Of a stretch of DNA of 32,815 bases, positions 9,046 to 17,473 are shown piece after piece. The first letter of the stretch is position 1. Each line of letters starts with the position of its first letter. The notes under the pieces were generated by a model that had not been told where the DNA came from, searched no databases, and saw only the letters and a program-made list of their open reading frames with translations. The DNA is from CAYLJO01 sp964383905 (GTDB lineage Bacteria > Acidobacteriota > Blastocatellia > Pyrinomonadales > Pyrinomonadaceae): the NCBI GenBank assembly GCA_964383905.1, contig CAYLJO010000048.1, positions 1 through 32,815 of the forward strand. Reading direction: 5' to 3'. The translations under genes were made by a program, and so were the position numbers.

Positions 9046-9074
9046 TAAGTAACAAAGAGGGTCGCGCTTGTCAA
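9046..9074 (-). promoter_or_regulatory. Probable sigma-70 promoter for the CD225 gene
   Basis: A perfect TTGACA box on the minus strand (9069-9074) lies 17 bases from TACTTA (9046-9051). The -10 box is weak. The leader to the CD225 ATG at 8886 would be about 150 bases. Confidence 0.4.
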
Positions 9075-9124
9075 TAATATTACCGCATCACGGATGAAAG
9101 GCCGATTATGCCACACCTCCGTCT

Positions 9125-11068
9125 TTAGTTGGCATCAATAAAGGTCTGCAGCCATAATTCGAGTGTGAGCAGTTGAAAAACTTGTAAACTGTAATCTTCC
9201 CGGCCTGAAAGGTTGGTGTTGACGATGCGCCGGACTTCCCGCGGCTGAAAGAGACCGCGCCGCTTAATCCTTTCTTCCGAGAGTAAATCCTCGATGAGCG
9301 GGCGCAAGGGGCCGCGCAGCCATGACCGGATGGGCGCACCGAACCCGGCCTTCTTCCGCCACACGATGTCATGCGGCAGGAGCTTTTCGGCCGCACGCTT
9401 CAGAATGTATTTCCGCCGCAACCCACGCAGCTTCAAGCGGGGCGGCATACGCGCGGCCAGCTCGACCAGCTCATAATTAAGATAGGGGACACGCACTTCG
9501 AGCGTTGCGGCCATGGAGGTCTTGTCCGTTGTGGACAGATTAAGGCAGGGCAGAAATGTCTTCAAGTCAACGTACAGGAGGCGGTTGAGCGGCGCGGCGT
9601 CACGGACCCGGGCGAAGTAGCGGCGGTGCTCCTTGTAAGCGTCCATGCCGCGCGTCGCTTCGCGCATATCGTCGGTATAGAGGCTTGCTTTCGCTTGATC
9701 CGTAAAATAGGTTCCGTATCCGAGGTACCGGTCTTCGAAATCGAGCGCGGCGCTCCGCGCAAACTTCTTGGCATTACGCAGTGGCGCGGTAAAGCGTCCG
9801 GGCAGACCGCCGGGCAGCGCGCCCGCGATTACACTCATTAAGGGACGGCGCAGGAGGCCCGGGACGGGGTCGAAAGCGCTCGCGATCTTCATCGCGAGCT
9901 GGCGCGGGTAACCGGCGAACACTTCATCGCCACCCATCCCTGACAGCATCACCGTCAGCGTCTCCCGCGCGGCGCGTGCGACCAGATAGCCCGGAATTGC
10001 CATGTCAATCACCGGCTCATCCATATGATAGATCAGCTTCGGCAACAGGTCGGCGACGTCCGGCTTGAGCATGATCTCGTGATAGTTCGTGTTGAGCAGC
10101 CGGTCGACGCGCCGCGCCCACCTCACATCGTCGGGAATGATGTCGTAGCGCAAATCTTCTGCCTCGATGCCGATGGTATAAGTCTCCACCCGCCGTCCGC
10201 CGCCTTGCCTGTTCATCAAGGCAACGATTGTTGAGGAGTCGATTCCGCCGGACAGGAATGAGCCGAGCGGAACGTCGGCGACCATCTCCATGCGAACCAC
10301 GCGTGAGAGCGTTTCAAGCACGCGCTCCTGCCACCACGCCTCGCTTCTCCCTTCTTCGATCTCGTCAAACGAGACGTCCCACCACTCCCGCACGCACACC
10401 CGATTATCGCGAAGTGTGAGCGCGTGGGCGGGGGGTAGCTTTCGTACCCCGCGAAACAGCGTGTACGGGTCGGGCGTCCACAAAAAAGTCAGATATTGAT
10501 TGAGTGCTTCCGTATCTACCGCACGCTCGATCAACCCTGTGGCGAGGATGGCTTTGATCTCGGAAGCGAAGATAAAGGATTCACCCCCGCCGTCATGCCC
10601 GCGCACCTGCGCGAAGTAGAGAGGCTTTATGCCGAGGCGGTCGCGGGCCAGTGTCAACGTCCGCTCGGTCGCGTCCCATATGGCGAAAGCGAACATCCCG
10701 TTCAGACGCGGCAGGCAATCTTCGCCCCAGCGGGCGAAAGCGGTGAGCAGAACTTCAGTGTCCGTATCGGTGCGGAAGCGACAATTATTAGATTCAAGCT
10801 CGGCGCGGAGCTCTCGGTAATTATAGATTTCGCCGTTAAAAGTTAGCGCGTAGCGCCCATCCTCCGAGAGCATCGGCTGATGTCCGGCCTCACTCGTGTC
10901 AATGATCGCCAGGCGGCGGTGGCCCAGACACACGCGCCGGCCCCCGTCATCGAGAGGGTCGGACCCCCACACGCCTTCATCATCGCGCCCGCGATGCTCA
11001 ATCATCTTCAGCATCGCGCCGATGCGCTCTTCCCCGTCTGTGCCGACTATTCCGACGATGCCACACAT
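9125..11068 (-). CDS. asnB: Glutamine-hydrolysing asparagine synthase family amidotransferase (copy 2)
   Basis: A 647-residue AsnB-family protein. It starts MCGIVGIVG with the Cys2 glutaminase nucleophile, has FNGEIYNYREL near residues 77-87, and the ATP-pyrophosphatase motif SGGIDSS at 273-279. The glutaminase motif reads HRGRDDEG where copies 1 and 3 have HRGPD, so it belongs to a different subgroup. It probably amidates a carboxylate on a sugar or lipid-linked intermediate; the substrate is unknown. The 127-bp gap from the oxidoreductase gene is longer than other gaps in this unit and contains a hairpin (11163-11184), so it could have its own promoter. A TTGACG and a TATATT are present there, but 20 bases apart, which is a poor fit. 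Confidence 0.95.
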   Translation of the reverse strand: MCGIVGIVGTDGEERIGAMLKMIEHRGRDDEGVWGSDPLDDGGRRVCLGHRRLAIIDTSEAGHQPMLSEDGRYALTFNGEIYNYRELRAELESNNCRFRTDTDTEVLLTAFARWGEDCLPRLNGMFAFAIWDATERTLTLARDRLGIKPLYFAQVRGHDGGGESFIFASEIKAILATGLIERAVDTEALNQYLTFLWTPDPYTLFRGVRKLPPAHALTLRDNRVCVREWWDVSFDEIEEGRSEAWWQERVLETLSRVVRMEMVADVPLGSFLSGGIDSSTIVALMNRQGGGRRVETYTIGIEAEDLRYDIIPDDVRWARRVDRLLNTNYHEIMLKPDVADLLPKLIYHMDEPVIDMAIPGYLVARAARETLTVMLSGMGGDEVFAGYPRQLAMKIASAFDPVPGLLRRPLMSVIAGALPGGLPGRFTAPLRNAKKFARSAALDFEDRYLGYGTYFTDQAKASLYTDDMREATRGMDAYKEHRRYFARVRDAAPLNRLLYVDLKTFLPCLNLSTTDKTSMAATLEVRVPYLNYELVELAARMPPRLKLRGLRRKYILKRAAEKLLPHDIVWRKKAGFGAPIRSWLRGPLRPLIEDLLSEERIKRRGLFQPREVRRIVNTNLSGREDYSLQVFQLLTLELWLQTFIDAN

Positions 11069-11162
11069 ACGCTCAGTAACATTAAGAACTGATGGATAAT
11101 ATACCGCCCTGGAAATGATCGACCGTCAAAAGAGAGTAAAAACATGAGGGGCGACGGGAAAT

Positions 11163-11184
11163 CTGCCGCCCTTCCGTCCGGCAG
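11163..11184 (-). repeat. Hairpin between oxidoreductase and amidotransferase genes
   Basis: A perfect 6-bp inverted repeat, CTGCCG (11163-11168) with CGGCAG (11179-11184) and a 10-base loop, lies 12 bases past the oxidoreductase stop. The following minus-strand sequence ATTTCCCG is a poor T-tract, so it may act as an RNA-processing or stability element, or a weak terminator. Confidence 0.3.
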
Positions 11185-11195
11185 AATGGTTCCTG

Positions 11196-13355
11196 TCACC
11201 TGTCGCTCACGTACCTGGCCTGCCCCGTGCGCAGCGATTCGCGAATGCGGAACGTGGCGCGCGTGGTCGCCGCCAGCTCTTCCAATGCGACCGGCGCCGG
11301 CAAACCCTCCAGCACGACCGAGCAAACGGCGCGCACCTCGTCCGCCTGCCCTTTGTCCGGATTGCGCAGTGTCGTCCGCTCCTCACGCCCACCACGGTAA
11401 GCTGTCGCGCGGCGAAAGTCGTCAATGAGAAAGGTTTTCCCTTCGCCGAAGACCTCCACGCGCTCCTTCGTCAGCGCCTTGTCACCTTCGGCCAGGTAAG
11501 CGATGGCCCCGTTTGAGCCGTCGGCGAAGCGCAACGTAATGAAGACCGAATCCTCATCAACGATCTCGTGATGGCGACTCGAAATCGCTTCCGCGTAGAC
11601 GCGCTCCACGACCGATCCGGTGAGGAATTGCATCAAGTCTACGAAGTGACAGATCTCACCGATGATGCGCCCGCCTCCCTCCTGCGGGTCTTGAATCCAG
11701 TGCGTGTGTGGGATGCGCCCGGCGTTGACCCGGTAGCTGATCGAAAGCGGACTACGGCGGCCCGCGAAAAAATCTTTGGCCGCACGCGCCAGGGGTGAAA
11801 AGCGTCGATTGAAGCCGACCATCAACCGCCCGGCCGAGCGCTCGGCGGCGGCAAGCACGCTCTCCAAATCGTCCTCGTTGAGCGCGAGCGGCTTTTCCAC
11901 GAAGACGTGGTGGCCGCGTTCGAGAGCGCGGCGCGCCAGCTCAGCGTGAAGGTCGTGACGGGTAGCGATCACCACCAGATTGACTTCCTGATCATCGATC
12001 ACCTGATCGGCACCGGAAACGCAGCGCGCGAAAGCATATGTCTCGCCGATGTCGCGTGCCGAAACGCCCGAGGCTGTCGCAACGGCTCTGAAATCTACAC
12101 CGGCAGCCTTGAATTTTGGCAGCAGCATCGTTCTGGCGTAGTTGCCGGCGCCGATTAATCCGAGACGAACGGCCTTTTCCGACGCGCCTCGGGCGCGCCC
12201 ATCAACCTCTATGGCGCGCTCAAGCTCGCGCCCGGTGTCGTACTGCAGGACGATACCCAGGTAAAGCTCCTTGACCTGGCCCGCGATTAACTGGTAAGCG
12301 CGCTCGCCCTCTTCGATCGGGAACCGGTGTGTGATCAAAGGTTGGACGTCGACGCGGCCTGATGCGATCAGATCGAGGAAGGCTTCGATGTTGCGGCCCT
12401 CAGTCCAGCGTACATAAGAGAACGGGTAATCATGACCGCGCTCTTCGTATTCGGGATCGTAGCGGCCCGGCCCATAAGACATGGAAATTTTGAGGGTCAG
12501 CTCGCGCTCATAATATGTCTTACGCGGAATGTCCAGGCCGACCAGCCCTACCGCCACGACACGGCCCTTAAGGCGCAAAATCTCGCCGGCGAGCTCGACC
12601 GGCTGATTCGACGGTGTCGCCGCCGTGACGATGACGGCATCCGCACCGCGCCCGCGGCTCCAATCAATCACGGATCTCTTCGTGTCTTCACCGGCGACAG
12701 CACCAGCGTCGGCGCCGCGCGCGCAAGCCAGGTCGACCTTCGCCGCCTCCAGATCAATCCCGAAGACACGACAGCCGTTTGCTTTCAAAAGCTGTACGGT
12801 GAGTTGCCCGAGCAAGCCGAGCCCGATGACGACGACGTTCTCACCGAGGGTGGGCTCGGCCAGCCGGACGCCCTGCAGCGCGATTGCCCCAAGCGTGCCA
12901 AAAGCTCCCGCCTCAAAACTGACGCCTGCCGGCAGGCAGACACATAGGTTTTTCGGCACAGATATGACCTCCGCATGCGAAGCAAACCCTGTGCCCGCAC
13001 AGGCCACGCGCTCGCCGGGTCGAAACTCCGTCAAACTATCGCTGGCGTCGATGACTATCCCCGCGGCGCTATAGCCGAGCGCGTTTGAGGTGTTCAGCTT
13101 GGACTGCACCGCTTTGAATGTGTTAAGCCAGCCTTCATCCTTCGCTTTCCGAATCACCTGTTTGACCAGGTCGGGCTGCTCTCCCGCTTTCCTGATCAGG
13201 CTCCGGCGGCCGAACTCCACCGTCATCCGTTCCGTGCCGGCACTGATCAGGGAAGCGGCGGTGCGCACCAGCACGCGCCCTTTCTGCGCCACGGGCGAAG
13301 GCACGTCCGTCACGGATACTTTCCCCGTCTTAGGATTTTGCAGAATCTGTTTCAT
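11196..13355 (-). CDS. Fused zinc-type alcohol dehydrogenase / Gfo-Idh-MocA oxidoreductase
   Basis: About 719 residues with two NAD(P)-binding halves. The first half (about 1-350) is medium-chain dehydrogenase-like: GTLGAIALQGVRLAEP, then the Rossmann loop VIGLGLLGQ. I see no structural-zinc cysteine cluster. The second half (about 390-719) is Gfo/Idh/MocA-like, with LGLIGAGNYAR and the EKPLAL motif that carries the conserved catalytic Lys. Such two-domain proteins occur in polysaccharide clusters and probably act on sugar nucleotides or glycan-linked sugars; the exact reaction is unknown. I chose ATG at 13355 (MKQILQNPKTG), where family members usually begin. A start at 13403 would add 16 residues encoded inside the upstream glycosyltransferase gene. 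The chosen start overlaps that gene by 26 bp, which suggests coupling. Confidence 0.9.
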   Translation of the reverse strand: MKQILQNPKTGKVSVTDVPSPVAQKGRVLVRTAASLISAGTERMTVEFGRRSLIRKAGEQPDLVKQVIRKAKDEGWLNTFKAVQSKLNTSNALGYSAAGIVIDASDSLTEFRPGERVACAGTGFASHAEVISVPKNLCVCLPAGVSFEAGAFGTLGAIALQGVRLAEPTLGENVVVIGLGLLGQLTVQLLKANGCRVFGIDLEAAKVDLACARGADAGAVAGEDTKRSVIDWSRGRGADAVIVTAATPSNQPVELAGEILRLKGRVVAVGLVGLDIPRKTYYERELTLKISMSYGPGRYDPEYEERGHDYPFSYVRWTEGRNIEAFLDLIASGRVDVQPLITHRFPIEEGERAYQLIAGQVKELYLGIVLQYDTGRELERAIEVDGRARGASEKAVRLGLIGAGNYARTMLLPKFKAAGVDFRAVATASGVSARDIGETYAFARCVSGADQVIDDQEVNLVVIATRHDLHAELARRALERGHHVFVEKPLALNEDDLESVLAAAERSAGRLMVGFNRRFSPLARAAKDFFAGRRSPLSISYRVNAGRIPHTHWIQDPQEGGGRIIGEICHFVDLMQFLTGSVVERVYAEAISSRHHEIVDEDSVFITLRFADGSNGAIAYLAEGDKALTKERVEVFGEGKTFLIDDFRRATAYRGGREERTTLRNPDKGQADEVRAVCSVVLEGLPAPVALEELAATTRATFRIRESLRTGQARYVSDR

Positions 13356-14556
13356 ACATGATGGACGGCTGCCGATTTTTCTTCCCGGCCAGCGCTTCTT
13401 CAATCAGATCGCTCACCCACTCGGCGCGCGCGTCCCATGTGCCGGTGGCAACCGCCGCTTGGCGCGCCCGCGCCGCCTCCCCGTCGTGCTCGTCGAGCGC
13501 GTCTTGTACCAGCCGCAGAAAATCGTCGCGACTATGAGCGATGCGCAGCACATCACGCATCGGCTCGTATTCGGGCAGCGGCGCGATGACGACGGGCTTT
13601 CCCGTCGCGAGGTATTCCCGCACCTTGATGGCCGAGCCGTAATTCGTAAAGGGCCTTTCCGTCTCCCAGGGCAGCACGCATACGTCGAAACCAGCGGCGT
13701 AGTGCGGAAGCAGGTCGTACCGGACCGGCGGCAGGAAATGCACGTTCGGTAAATTCTCAATCTCCAGCCCGCGCGAACGGTTGCCGATAAACACCCAGTG
13801 CCACTGAGGTCGCTCGCGTGCGGCGCGTTTGATCAGCTCCTGATCGACCAGCCACGGCTCTACCGCCCCGAAATAACCGAGGCGCGGGCTTGGTATCGAA
13901 GCGACCGCCGGCGCAGTCTCAAGCGCGCCGCTCCCCGCCTCGGCCCAGTGCTCGAAATCGACGGCCTGTTCCAGCAAAAAAGAGCGCCCCAACCCGTGCG
14001 TCGCCTCCGCAAAGAGCTTGCGCCCTGAATAAAAGATGAGATCGGCAGCATCGATCGCGCGCTCATGAAGGCGGCGGATCAGCGCCGGATCGGTCGCATG
14101 GTCCATCGTATTAGCGTCGTATTTGTCCGAGACTTGGTAGATAACGAGGGATTCACTAAAGCGACCGATCATTTCGACGGCGGTCGGAATCGCAATCCAT
14201 AATATGGGTCGTGTGAAGCCGCGGCGCCGCGCCAGCACTCCAATCTGCGCGGAGAGCAGATGGCGGTTGGCGGCGCGCGCCGCGCGACTTCCAAAGAACG
14301 GGATGGCGGCAGGCGAAACTACAGTGATTCCCTCTGCGGTTGTGTGCGCAAGGCGCGCGTAACTGCGCAGCTTGCGTGTCACGCGCGGCAACAAATCCTT
14401 GTTGGTGAGCGACGCGAGACCCATCGAGATCGAGTTGACGAAAATGACCTTATTCCCAGCACGCGCAAAGCGCCGCATCAGATGGTTCTTCGAATGCGGA
14501 TGGTGGTACCACCAGTCTTCGCCGCCAAAGCAAATAATGCTTTTTCCTGAGATCAT
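13330..14556 (-). CDS. GT-B glycosyltransferase (group 1-like)
   Basis: A 408-residue GT-B-type protein. The N-terminus (GGEDWWYHHPHSKNHLMRRF) is typical of glycosyltransferases in capsule and exopolysaccharide loci. The C-terminal domain contains RLGYFGAVEPW, a donor-site region with FDVCVLPWE and NYGSAIKVREYLATGKPVV, where the Lys and Glu resemble the usual nucleotide-sugar contacts. It has no membrane helix, so it probably works on the cytoplasmic face. The donor and acceptor are unknown. It is the first gene of the 14556-to-9125 unit. A probable extended -10 promoter lies at 14652-14680 and three 11-bp repeats lie between promoter and gene. The last 26 bp overlap the next gene. Confidence 0.9.
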   Translation of the reverse strand: MISGKSIICFGGEDWWYHHPHSKNHLMRRFARAGNKVIFVNSISMGLASLTNKDLLPRVTRKLRSYARLAHTTAEGITVVSPAAIPFFGSRAARAANRHLLSAQIGVLARRRGFTRPILWIAIPTAVEMIGRFSESLVIYQVSDKYDANTMDHATDPALIRRLHERAIDAADLIFYSGRKLFAEATHGLGRSFLLEQAVDFEHWAEAGSGALETAPAVASIPSPRLGYFGAVEPWLVDQELIKRAARERPQWHWVFIGNRSRGLEIENLPNVHFLPPVRYDLLPHYAAGFDVCVLPWETERPFTNYGSAIKVREYLATGKPVVIAPLPEYEPMRDVLRIAHSRDDFLRLVQDALDEHDGEAARARQAAVATGTWDARAEWVSDLIEEALAGKKNRQPSIMYETDSAKS

Positions 14557-14607
14557 TAAGGGTTTCTGAGCCTTTTCGCGTGTTCCGATCCTGTTTTAAC
14601 CGCCTCG

Positions 14608-14640
14608 GGTACACAAGAGGTACACGGGAGGTAGACGGAC
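14608..14640 (-). repeat. Three tandem 11-bp direct repeats upstream of glycosyltransferase gene
   Basis: The plus-strand units are GGTACACAAGA, GGTACACGGGA and GGTAGACGGAC with no spacing. A period of 11 bp puts each unit on nearly the same helix face. They lie 52-84 bp before the ATG at 14556 and just downstream of the predicted -10 box, a usual place for a repressor operator. The regulator is unknown. Confidence 0.6.
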
Positions 14641-14651
14641 TTTACTTCTGA

Positions 14652-14680
14652 ATTCTAACACGCACCGGGCAACAAGACAG
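14652..14680 (-). promoter_or_regulatory. Probable extended -10 promoter for the 14556-to-9125 unit
   Basis: On the minus strand TAGAAT (14652-14657) is preceded by TGT, giving a TGn extended -10. A weak -35, CTGTCT (14675-14680), is spaced 17 bases away. The predicted start site near 14645 places the 11-bp repeats at about +5 to +37. Confidence 0.4.
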
Positions 14681-14779
14681 CGGTGCGGCGAGTGGCGACG
14701 GCGCTGAGTGCCTTCGATGCTGACGCTGAGCGCAGGATGCGCCGGAGATAGCTAATTGGTCCGATGGGGAAATTGGAAA

Positions 14780-14807
14780 GGGGCAGGGTGCCCAGGTTTC
14801 CTGCCCC
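14780..14807 (-). terminator. Possible terminator hairpin downstream of 15198-16265 gene
   Basis: A perfect 8-bp stem, GGGGCAGG with CCTGCCCC, and a 12-base loop. On the minus strand it is followed by TTTCCAATTT, a broken T-tract. It lies about 390 bases past the nearest upstream minus-strand stop, so its role is uncertain. Confidence 0.35.
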
Positions 14808-14855
14808 GTACGTGCACTCACAGAAAGGAGAATGAAGCGGCGGCTCATGCCGTTC

Positions 14856-14869
14856 AACACTCAAGTGTT
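14856..14869. promoter_or_regulatory. Operator-like inverted repeat
   Basis: AACACT-CA-AGTGTT, two perfect 6-bp half-sites with a 2-bp centre, the size expected for a dimeric DNA-binding protein. It lies in the gene-free stretch before the 14556 gene. Confidence 0.3.
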
Positions 14870-14902
14870 TAGGTAGGAATGAGTGTCTCCGTGATGGACG
14901 AT

Positions 14903-14916
14903 ATATTGATCAATAT
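14903..14916. promoter_or_regulatory. Perfect 14-bp palindrome
   Basis: ATATTGATCAATAT is self-complementary over all 14 bases and sits in the AT-rich part of the 641-bp gap. It could be a dimeric regulator site; the AT-rich composition also allows chance occurrence. Confidence 0.3.
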
Positions 14917-15197
14917 TCATTGCAGAGGTGTTACAAAATTGTTTAAAAAAGGATAAAATTTACAAACATAGGCGGGATATAAACGTAGATAATGCGAAAA
15001 GTATCAGTTGTCGAACACCCATCGAATAACGCCTGCTTCCTCTTCGATATTGTGTATCTTGTTGAAAATAAGGGTGCTTCCGCCCTACACAAGATGTCGT
15101 CCCGGATGGATCTTTCCAGCAGCCTCCGCTACCGAAACAGATAATGTAGCGTTCTTGAACTGCGTATCTGAAGCAAGGCCAGCGCTGAATAACCAAT

Positions 15198-16265
15198 CTA
15201 TGTTAAACCCAGGCCTTTTATGAGAGCCTGCAGATTCTCCTCTGCCTCCCGCTGAAAGCGCTCTGCCCAGGCCCGAACATCTTGCACAGGCGGGCTGAAT
15301 AAAGCCCTCTTGATTTGTCGAATCAATTCTTTTTCGTCTCCGTAATCGTAGAGAAGCATCCCGCGCACCTCCCCGGCCTTTGTTGCTACGACCGGAAGAC
15401 CGCACCAGATCGCTTCGACCCGCGAAAGGCCATAACTATCCATACCAAATGCCCTGACAAAGAGATCACTCCTCTTGAGAATCTGCAGCACGCTGGGGTG
15501 TGGTACGTTTCTTAAAACAGTAATCCAATCTCTTTGCTGCAACACTTCTGACCGGTAATCTTCATCATCAGCAAAAGCGCCATCAAGTAGAACGAGACCG
15601 ATATCTTCGTCTGTTTCCTGGCGAATTCTTTCGATGGCATCGGCGACGTGTTTGAATCCATAGCTCGGAATAAAGACTCCGATTGAGCAAACTCGCTTGT
15701 GATGTCGCAGGTACCGTGAGAGCGCGTTTTCCATCTCGGCAGGCAAAGGAGCATTGGACTCGCGGTATGGAACCGGGAGCAGGCTTTTAATGAGTAAGAC
15801 TTCCTGTTTGACCTTGATTTCATGCCGCAGCCAATGTTGTAGATCTTCACTAACAACTATGAACCTGGTGACGGACCTCGCGGCTAATCGGAAGAGCAGT
15901 TTTCGAAAGGTGCCGAAGCTGCTGTATCGTGACGGAAGTGTCCCGTCATGAATGATCTTTACCCATTCGAACCGAAGCAATGGTTTAAGGAGAGCCCATA
16001 CCGGAACTAATATACTTGGATATTCTACGAGGAAGTGGTTGCAGTCGGCGATCCGGGCTCTGTACCCGCCCGTGATGAGCAGCGGAATAATCCCGAGCCG
16101 CTTGTCCTTCATAAAACTGACCTTCGGGTCTTTTAACTCCTTATCCCCATACGTCCACAGCTTGACATCAAAGCCTTGCAAGAATTCGAATAAAGCGCTG
16201 ACGTATATTGAGACACCGCCGTAGGGCGGGGGATAGGGACCGAAGAGTATGACCTGTTTACCCAT
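15198..16265 (-). CDS. GT-B glycosyltransferase (family 4-like)
   Basis: A 355-residue GT-B protein. The start MGKQVILFGPYPPPYGGVS holds the glycine-rich acceptor loop common to family 4 enzymes. The C-terminal half has FVRAFGMDSYGLSRVEAIW and CGLPVVATKAGEVRG, the region where E-x7-E-type residues contact the nucleotide sugar. It is predicted to be cytoplasmic and to add one sugar of the repeat unit; the specificity is unknown. Two counted 60-base lines (15541 and 15601) are about 47% GC, clearly below the neighbouring unit, which suggests separate acquisition. It is divergent from the 16310 gene, with only 44 bp between the start codons. Confidence 0.9.
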   Translation of the reverse strand: MGKQVILFGPYPPPYGGVSIYVSALFEFLQGFDVKLWTYGDKELKDPKVSFMKDKRLGIIPLLITGGYRARIADCNHFLVEYPSILVPVWALLKPLLRFEWVKIIHDGTLPSRYSSFGTFRKLLFRLAARSVTRFIVVSEDLQHWLRHEIKVKQEVLLIKSLLPVPYRESNAPLPAEMENALSRYLRHHKRVCSIGVFIPSYGFKHVADAIERIRQETDEDIGLVLLDGAFADDEDYRSEVLQQRDWITVLRNVPHPSVLQILKRSDLFVRAFGMDSYGLSRVEAIWCGLPVVATKAGEVRGMLLYDYGDEKELIRQIKRALFSPPVQDVRAWAERFQREAEENLQALIKGLGLT

Positions 16266-16309
16266 GCAAAATTCCGACCACGCAGCCAGGTGAGCTTTAG
16301 ACCAATAAC

Positions 16310-17299
16310 ATGGACCGTAAGGATTCGCATCCCAACCGCAACAAAACCGGGCTCAGTCCGGCGAGAGTTTCAGTCGTCGTGCCATCTTATAATCATGCGC
16401 CATTCGTGGAGAAATGCTTGCGTTCGATCATGAAGCAAACCTTGGCCCCGTTAGAGTTAATCGTCATCGACGACGGGTCGACTGACACTTCACCAACAAT
16501 TATTGAGCAGGTGCTCAGGGAATGCCCGTTCCCCTGTGAGCTTATCACCAGACCCAATCGCGGTCTGTGCGCGACATTGAACGAGGGACTCGCGCGCACC
16601 CGGGGACAATATTTTGCTTACCTGGGGTCCGATGATGTGTGGCTTCCCGGCTTTCTTCAAGCGCGAGTCAATCTCCTCGAAGCGCGTCCCCTCGCCGTCC
16701 TCGGTTACGGGCACGCGTATTACATTGATGAACAGAACCGCATTATTGATTGCACTCAGGATTGGGCCGACTACGCAGACGGCGACGCACGACAGATGCT
16801 TTTGGCGACGATCGCGCCGATGAGCCCGACGGTGCTCTACCGCCGGAGTGTGCTCGAGCGCCACGGGTGGAGTGAAAAGGCTAAAATAGAGGATTACGAT
16901 CTATACCTACGGCTCAGCGTTGAGGGGGATTTCGCTTTCGATCAACAAGTTCTGTCGGCCTGGCGGCAGCACAGCTATAACACCAGCCGGGACCAAACAC
17001 TGATGATCGAGGAGAGACTGAGGGCCCAACGCAGGATGGCCGCCCATCTTGGGATGAGCGCGGAGGAGATCGCCAATCTTCAGAGGAGGGCCAAATTCAT
17101 CTGCGCCGAAGACCTCGCGCGAGTCGGCGAGAAAGCCATGGCACTCGGATTAATGTATCACAACTTAAGCGCGGCAACATCACTGCGTTCAGTGGTCCGG
17201 ATGCTTCTTCGCCTGTGTATTCCCTATTCCCTCATGAAGTGGCGCAGGCAGCGTTTGCAACGGCGGGCTCATGAGCGGTACTCTTCCATTCAAGTTTGA
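16310..17299 (+). CDS. Family 2 glycosyltransferase (GT-A)
   Basis: A 329-residue protein with a classic GT-A domain: VSVVVPSYNHAPFVEKCL near residues 20-37, VIDDGSTDTS near 52-61, and the metal-binding GSDD motif in YLGSDDVWLPGFL near 103-115. EDYDLYLRLS near 197-206 contains the acidic residues expected for the catalytic base. The C-terminal 120 residues are helical and basic, without a clear membrane segment. It transfers one sugar onto a lipid-linked or growing glycan; donor and acceptor are unknown. It is the first gene of the plus-strand block leading to the exporter. ATG at 16310 has no good Shine-Dalgarno sequence and the divergent spacing is only 44 bp. Confidence 0.92.
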   Translation: MDRKDSHPNRNKTGLSPARVSVVVPSYNHAPFVEKCLRSIMKQTLAPLELIVIDDGSTDTSPTIIEQVLRECPFPCELITRPNRGLCATLNEGLARTRGQYFAYLGSDDVWLPGFLQARVNLLEARPLAVLGYGHAYYIDEQNRIIDCTQDWADYADGDARQMLLATIAPMSPTVLYRRSVLERHGWSEKAKIEDYDLYLRLSVEGDFAFDQQVLSAWRQHSYNTSRDQTLMIEERLRAQRRMAAHLGMSAEEIANLQRRAKFICAEDLARVGEKAMALGLMYHNLSAATSLRSVVRMLLRLCIPYSLMKWRRQRLQRRAHERYSSIQV

Positions 17300-17347
17300 T
17301 CAGGTCGAATTTCGATGTCCGGCTCTTATACTTGCCGTTAGTCTTCC

Positions 17348-17376
17348 TTGACGCCCCCGTCTCATGTGGCTAGACT
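17348..17376 (+). promoter_or_regulatory. Sigma-70-type promoter for the ABC exporter genes
   Basis: TTGACG (17348-17353) and TAGACT (17371-17376) are exactly 17 bases apart, matching the consensus at 5 of 6 and 4 of 6 positions. The predicted start is about 90 bases before the permease ATG at 17474. Confidence 0.5.
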
Positions 17377-17473
17377 TAAATTAAGATGAGCATCTAATGT
17401 CCGCGGCTGGCAACAGGGACGTACCAAAGCGCCGGGTGATTTAGGCGAGCGGCGCCCGTGAAGATCGAATTGA

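Larger units (their letters stand above)
14557..15197. other. Gene-free stretch of 641 bp with operator-like repeats
   Basis: No supported coding sequence. It separates two minus-strand glycosyltransferase genes. It holds three 11-bp direct repeats (14608-14640), a probable promoter (14652-14680), an 8-bp hairpin (14780-14807), the inverted repeat AACACT-CA-AGTGTT (14856-14869) and a perfect 14-bp palindrome (14903-14916). The part from about 14860 to 15010 is strongly AT-rich compared with flanking genes. Two overlapping small frames (14960-15196 minus, 15008-15223 plus) show no recognisable family and were not called. Confidence 0.55.

Noticed and set aside
11090..11130. TTGACG and TATATT on the minus strand before the second amidotransferase
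   Set aside because: A spacing of 20 bases is too long for a normal sigma-70 promoter; mentioned only in the gene entry.
14655..14700. Sequence resembling the start of a cyclic-di-GMP (GEMM) riboswitch, CGCACCGGGCAA
   Set aside because: The following conserved GGACGCAAAG-type segment and receptor helices are missing.
14960..15223. Two small overlapping frames (14960-15196 minus, 15008-15223 plus) in the gene-free stretch
   Set aside because: No recognised domain and no ribosome-binding site. They could be remnants of an older gene, but nothing supports it.
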